Positions 60,980 to 64,000 of a stretch of 64,000 bases of DNA are shown here, piece after piece. Origin of the DNA: Brevibacillus brevis (GTDB lineage: Bacteria > Bacillota > Bacilli > Brevibacillales > Brevibacillaceae). The stretch lies in NCBI RefSeq assembly GCF_022026395.1, contig NZ_CP041767.1, positions 4,141,001 through 4,205,000 of the forward strand, given 5' to 3'. Position 1 is the stretch's first letter. Each line of letters begins with the position of its first letter. Under the pieces are notes generated by a model that worked only from the letters and a program-made list of their open reading frames with translations, ran no database searches and was not told where the DNA came from. Made by a program: the position numbers and the translations under genes.

Positions 60980-61630
60980 TCACGTCCTTTTCATGCGCCC
61001 CCAAAACATGACCACGACGGCAGCAAATACGGGCAGCCACATATGGTTGAGAAGCAAAGGATTCACCCACTTCCAGACATACGGATCCTGAAGACACATC
61101 TCCACTGCTGTAAAGGTAAGAATTCCGCCCCCAATGATGACCATACTGGGAAAACGATTCATCATGCGGGCAATCCACACACTTCCCCACATTAATAACG
61201 GAATGCTCATCGCTAACCCCAGCAAAACTAACCATAAATCGCCATGTGCCGCTCCACCAACTGCCAAAACATTGTCCAAACTCATGACAAAATCTGCTAC
61301 TATGATGGTCCTGACTGCCTGACCAATTGTCTGATTATGCGATACGTCTGCGAGCTCTTCATTCTCGCCCAGCATCAGTTTACACGCGATCCATAGCAAT
61401 AATATTCCCCCGATTGCCTTCACGAGAGGAATATCCAACATCCAGGTAGTCATTGTCGTTAGCACAATCCGCAAGAGGATTGCACCCATTGTCCCATATA
61501 AAATTGCCCGTTTTCTCTCATTTCTCGGGAGTCCGCGGCAGGCCATACCTATGACCACAGCATTGTCGCTGCTTAATACCAGATCGATCATGAAGATGTG
61601 TACAAGACCCAGCCAAAAATACTCGCCCAT
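60980..61630 (-). CDS. TerC family membrane protein (YjbE-like)
   Basis: 216 aa, seven membrane segments. TerC motifs IDLVLSSDNAVVIGMACRGLP and IIVADFVMSLDNVLAVGGAAHGD (paired acidic/Asn helices). Members export or balance Mn2+. ATG 61630 has GGGAGG just before. No yybP-ykoY Mn riboswitch is visible in the ~200 bases upstream, unlike several YkoY-type genes. Confidence 0.88.
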   Translation of the reverse strand: MGEYFWLGLVHIFMIDLVLSSDNAVVIGMACRGLPRNERKRAILYGTMGAILLRIVLTTMTTWMLDIPLVKAIGGILLLWIACKLMLGENEELADVSHNQTIGQAVRTIIVADFVMSLDNVLAVGGAAHGDLWLVLLGLAMSIPLLMWGSVWIARMMNRFPSMVIIGGGILTFTAVEMCLQDPYVWKWVNPLLLNHMWLPVFAAVVVMFWGRMKRT

Positions 61631-61843
61631 CCCTGCCTCCCTGGTCCAATAAAGTTCGTCCATTCTACTTTATGCGACTGGAATCGGACTCATGATTGAA
61701 TATTTTTCCGAAAAAAGGCGGTTTTCAGCGGATTTTGTAGATAAAAACTTCCGAAAAAAATACATTTTATTGCGAAATCAGGCTAATTATACCTTGTCTA
61801 AATTAGGCATTTTCCCTTACGATTTTAGTGGGGTGGATAAGAG

Positions 61844-63010
61844 ATGGTGGAGACTGTGACGCTAAACCTTTATGACGTTTCAAGAAAGATTTTAGACTTA
61901 ACACCAAGTATCACCACAATATGGCTGCAAGAAATTGTTCGCAGCATGGAAATTCCTGTAACCATTCCTCGCGATTTTGCAGAAAAACGAACAGTGCTCT
62001 TGGCTCGCTATCTGGTTGAGGATGTAGATCATGACATGCAGACTTGGGCATTAGATATGGGAGAGTGGCTTCGTTCTCAGGAATTCCCCTTCTCCTCCAT
62101 TTTGCGCACATATCAATTGTACCGGAATGTATTCTGGCGGGTTCTCCAACCAGAATTACAGAGATGGTCCCTCTCTTCACAAGAAATGCACTATTTGGAA
62201 AGCCAACTGGGTAAGGCCATGGATGAAAGTGTCTTCTGGGCTGTCTATCACTTTGAACAAATGATGAATAAAGAGCTCGTCCAGAAGGAAGAAACGATCT
62301 CCTATTTGCATAACGACAAACTGACCATGCTCGGAAAAATTGCCGCCAATATGGCTCATGAGCTGCGCAATCCATTGTGCGCCATTGAAGGGTTCCTAAA
62401 GCTGATCGGCGAGTCTACACGGGAACAGGCCCAGCTTCAGACGTATATCCAAGTCGTCATGCATGAGTTTGAGAATTTACATCGGCAACTGACCGGATTC
62501 CTCAGCTTTTCCAAAAAACCAATTCTCGATGAAATTTTTAAAACCGTTCAAGTAGAAGAACTGCTTGAAGAAGTAGAGATGCTGATTACCCCTCGCCTCG
62601 TGGGAGAAAACATACGTTTTGAAAAACAAATCCACCCCTGCTTACTCGCATGTTATGAAGAAGGCTTGAAGCAAGTTGTCGTCAATCTATTAAACAATGC
62701 CATTGACGCCGTGCAAAATCGCACAGACAAGTATATTCATGTCATTTCCACTTCTTCTGATGGATGGCTCTATTTGAGTGTGGAAAACAACGGCGAAAGG
62801 ATTCCACCCGAGATCGTCGAGAATCTTTTCCAACCATTCTTTACGACTAAACAAAATGGGACGGGTATTGGCTTGTCCATCTGCAAAAATATTATCGAAA
62901 AGCATCAGGGCACGATCCATTGTGATTCCAATGAAAAACGCACACGCTTTATCGTTTCTCTGCCGATTGCAAATGCCCAGGAAGTTGGTCCGCGAATGGA
63001 AGCTCTCTAG
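61844..63010 (+). CDS. Soluble sensor histidine kinase
   Basis: 388 aa with no membrane segment. N-terminal helical sensor (~1-150), H-box NMAHELRNPLCAIEGFLKL (phospho-His near 170), N-box LKQVVVNLLNNAIDAVQ, G-boxes and NGTGIGLSICKNII. The H-box resembles sporulation phosphorelay kinases (KinA/KinC type). No response regulator gene adjoins, so an orphan kinase. RBS GGGTGG before the ATG. Confidence 0.88.
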   Translation: MVETVTLNLYDVSRKILDLTPSITTIWLQEIVRSMEIPVTIPRDFAEKRTVLLARYLVEDVDHDMQTWALDMGEWLRSQEFPFSSILRTYQLYRNVFWRVLQPELQRWSLSSQEMHYLESQLGKAMDESVFWAVYHFEQMMNKELVQKEETISYLHNDKLTMLGKIAANMAHELRNPLCAIEGFLKLIGESTREQAQLQTYIQVVMHEFENLHRQLTGFLSFSKKPILDEIFKTVQVEELLEEVEMLITPRLVGENIRFEKQIHPCLLACYEEGLKQVVVNLLNNAIDAVQNRTDKYIHVISTSSDGWLYLSVENNGERIPPEIVENLFQPFFTTKQNGTGIGLSICKNIIEKHQGTIHCDSNEKRTRFIVSLPIANAQEVGPRMEAL

Positions 63011-63038
63011 GTCGCTCTTTTTTGAACCACGCAAAAAA

Positions 63039-63060
63039 GCCCCCTGACAATGCAGGAGGC
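63039..63060 (-). terminator. Terminator-like hairpin on the minus strand
   Basis: Minus strand GCCTCCTG / CAGGGGGC, 8-bp stem with a G-U, followed by TTTTTTG; 28 nt after the kinase stop. Possibly a second stop for read-through from the tRNA array. Confidence 0.55.
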
Positions 63061-63186
63061 AAGGCAAGAGATCCGTTACCAACTTCATCGGTAAGCGATC
63101 TTAGTTTTACTGTACACGAAAACATATGTTGCTACCATAGAAAACGTCAGACAGCTTTCGACAAACTTTTATACCTGTATTGAACA

Positions 63187-63219
63187 AAGGCTTATCTATT
63201 CAACTGTTGGATAAGCCTT
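63187..63219. repeat. Strong hairpin between the kinase and tRNA array
   Basis: AAGGCTTATC / GATAAGCCTT, 10-bp stem, 13-nt loop, with a short T run (CATACTTTT) on the plus side. Could terminate the kinase transcript. Confidence 0.45.
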
Positions 63220-63270
63220 CATACTTTTGCCTCAAGTAAAAATAGGCCTGCTTTCCTAGACACAAAAAAA

Positions 63271-63292
63271 CAGAGAACCTATTGGCTCTCTG
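63271..63292 (-). terminator. Terminator of the tRNA array
   Basis: Minus strand CAGAGAGCC / GGTTCTCTG, 9-bp stem with a G-U and 4-nt loop, followed by seven T residues, ten bases past tRNA-Gly. Confidence 0.85.
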
Positions 63293-63301
63293 CTTTATGT
63301 A

Positions 63302-63375
63302 TGGAGCGGGTGATGGGAATCGAACCCACGCGACCAGCTTGGAAGGCTGGAGTTCTACCATTGAACTACACCCGC
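63302..63375 (-). tRNA. tRNA-Gly (anticodon TCC)
   Basis: 74 nt cloverleaf with encoded CCA. Acceptor GCGGGTG / CACCCGC; anticodon loop CTTCCAA reads TCC. T-loop GGTTCGATTC present. Last tRNA of the array. Confidence 0.95.
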
Positions 63376-63389
63376 ATCAAAATAGATGC

Positions 63390-63477
63390 TGGTGCCGAGG
63401 ACCGGACTTGAACCGGTACGGGAGAAACTCCCGACAGATTTTAAGTCTGTTGCGTCTGCCCATTCCGCCACCCCGGC
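63390..63477 (-). tRNA. tRNA-Leu (anticodon TAA)
   Basis: 88 nt with long variable arm (CGGGAGTTTCTCCCG) and encoded CCA; acceptor GCCGGGG / CCTCGGC. Anticodon loop CTTAAAA reads TAA. Confidence 0.95.
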
Positions 63478-63502
63478 AAACCTGTAAAACGTGGGCAAAT
63501 CA

Positions 63503-63579
63503 TGGTCGGGAAGACAGGATTCGAACCTGCGACCCCTTGGTCCCAAGCCAAGTACTCTACCAAGCTGAGCTACTTCCCG
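63503..63579 (-). tRNA. tRNA-Pro (anticodon TGG)
   Basis: 77 nt with encoded CCA; acceptor CGGGAAG / CTTCCCG. Anticodon loop CTTGGGA reads TGG. Confidence 0.95.
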
Positions 63580-63613
63580 ACAAATTATCATCTTCACTTT
63601 TGTAGTAAAGAAG

Positions 63614-63687
63614 CGTGCCCTGAGAGATTCGAACTCCCGACCTTTTGATTCGTAGTCAAACGCTCTATCCAGCTGAGCTAAGGGCAC
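63614..63687 (-). tRNA. tRNA-Arg (anticodon ACG)
   Basis: 74 nt, acceptor GTGCCCT / AGGGCAC with discriminator G. Anticodon loop CTACGAA reads ACG, expected to be inosine-modified. No CCA is encoded (CTT follows the discriminator), unlike its neighbours. Confidence 0.93.
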
Positions 63688-63693
63688 ATGTTA

Positions 63694-63769
63694 TGGAGCG
63701 GACGAAGGGTCTCGAACCCTCGACCTTCGCCTTGGCAAGGCGACGCTCTACCAATTGAGCTACGTCCGC
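63694..63769 (-). tRNA. tRNA-Gly (anticodon GCC)
   Basis: 76 nt with encoded CCA; acceptor GCGGACG / CGTCCGC. Anticodon loop TTGCCAA reads GCC. Confidence 0.95.
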
Positions 63770-63788
63770 ATTATAAGAAGAAGTTGAT

Positions 63789-63875
63789 TGGTGCGGTCGA
63801 GAGGACTTGAACCTCCACGGTGTTGCCACCACTAGAACCTGAATCTAGCGCGTCTGCCAATTCCGCCACGACCGC
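63789..63875 (-). tRNA. tRNA-Leu (anticodon CAG)
   Basis: 87 nt with long variable arm and encoded CCA; acceptor GCGGTCG / CGACCGC. Anticodon loop TTCAGGT reads CAG. Confidence 0.94.
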
Positions 63876-63940
63876 ATTTTCCCATCCAAGTAGTCAGAGG
63901 TGTTAACAAGCTGACTTTCACTTTTCGGGTTGATGAAAAC

Positions 63941-64000
63941 TGGTGAGCCATGAAGGACTCGAACCTTCGACCCTCTGATTAAAAGTCAGATGCTCTACCA
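63941..64000 (-). tRNA. tRNA-Lys (anticodon TTT), 5' end beyond window
   Basis: The 3' part with encoded CCA, T-arm GGTTCGAGTC and anticodon loop CTTTTAA (TTT) is present. The window edge cuts it in the D-arm. Confidence 0.92.

Noticed and set aside
61664..61843. Possible yybP-ykoY Mn riboswitch before the TerC gene
   Set aside because: The conserved loop sequences of that riboswitch are not found here.
63282..63687. ORFs of 107 and 110 aa at the right end
   Set aside because: They lie across the tRNA array; typical tRNA-derived false ORFs.
1..64000. CRISPR arrays, insertion sequences, prophage or integrase genes
   Set aside because: No repeat-spacer pattern, transposase, integrase or phage structural gene was seen on either strand.

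Overview
The window reads as chromosomal DNA of a low-to-mid GC, Gram-positive, endospore-forming Bacillota. Supporting signs are strong AGGAGG-type ribosome binding sites, Bacillus-type sigma-A, sigma-G and ECF promoters, spoVAC/spoVAD/spoVAE, an alpha/beta-type SASP, GerW (YtfJ), a SleB-like cortex hydrolase and an SLH-domain protein. SLH/S-layer traits together with this gene set suggest Brevibacillus or a close relative. That assignment is inference from protein character, not from a search. I see no phage, insertion sequence or CRISPR array.

Layout. 1-2.6 kb: an SgrR-type regulator cut by the left edge, divergent from an MFS exporter. 2.5-6.6 kb: a minus-strand ABC importer of the TrpXYZ type with two paralogous lipoprotein receptors. 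6.6-9.7 kb: a CorC/HlyC membrane protein and an XPB-type helicase. 9.7-11.8 kb: an ECF sigma factor with a large zinc-motif anti-sigma factor, preceded by a good ECF autoregulatory promoter. 11.8-26.7 kb: mostly single genes, namely a DUF1835 remnant, YusU-like, GNAT, ABC-2 exporter, GDSL hydrolase, MFS, YtnP-like lactonase, a FadH-like flavoenzyme, an LCP wall ligase, a PfkB kinase and a fosmidomycin-resistance-type MFS. 26.7-36.7 kb: a SEC-C protein beside an orphan two-gene operon, a YcdB-like secreted protein, YhaM, YkvA/DedA, DUF2062, NadE and a metallo-hydrolase. 36.8-39.5 kb: methionine aminopeptidase, then a luciferase-like monooxygenase with its TetR gene and a perfect 9-4-9 operator over the promoter.

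40.2-43.4 kb: a homogentisate (tyrosine) catabolic operon (FAH, HGD, flavin reductase). It has a cre-overlapped promoter and a ~330-nt structured leader with mutually exclusive helices, the most intriguing non-coding element here. 43.4-48.1 kb: RluA, a lipoprotein, a TetR gene with a triple-repeat operator, Tpx and two small genes. 48.2-51.7 kb: pyruvate carboxylase. 51.7-60.9 kb: a spore-dense segment with YtfI/YtfJ, the SLH-3D protein, a SleB-like hydrolase, and a spoVAC-spoVAD-spoVAE cluster led by DUF1657 and a DUF421-DUF1657 ('2Duf') gene. This cluster closely resembles the spoVA2mob module linked to spore heat resistance, and it sits next to a SASP gene; both have sigma-G-like promoters. 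A diglucosyl-diacylglycerol/MGDG-synthase-type glycosyltransferase and a YkoP-like gene follow. 61-63 kb: a TerC protein and a soluble histidine kinase. 63.3-64 kb: a minus-strand tRNA array (Lys, Leu, Gly, Arg, Pro, Leu, Gly in transcription order) running off the right edge.

Start codons were moved from the longest possible ORF to the start with the best Shine-Dalgarno wherever the sequence allowed.
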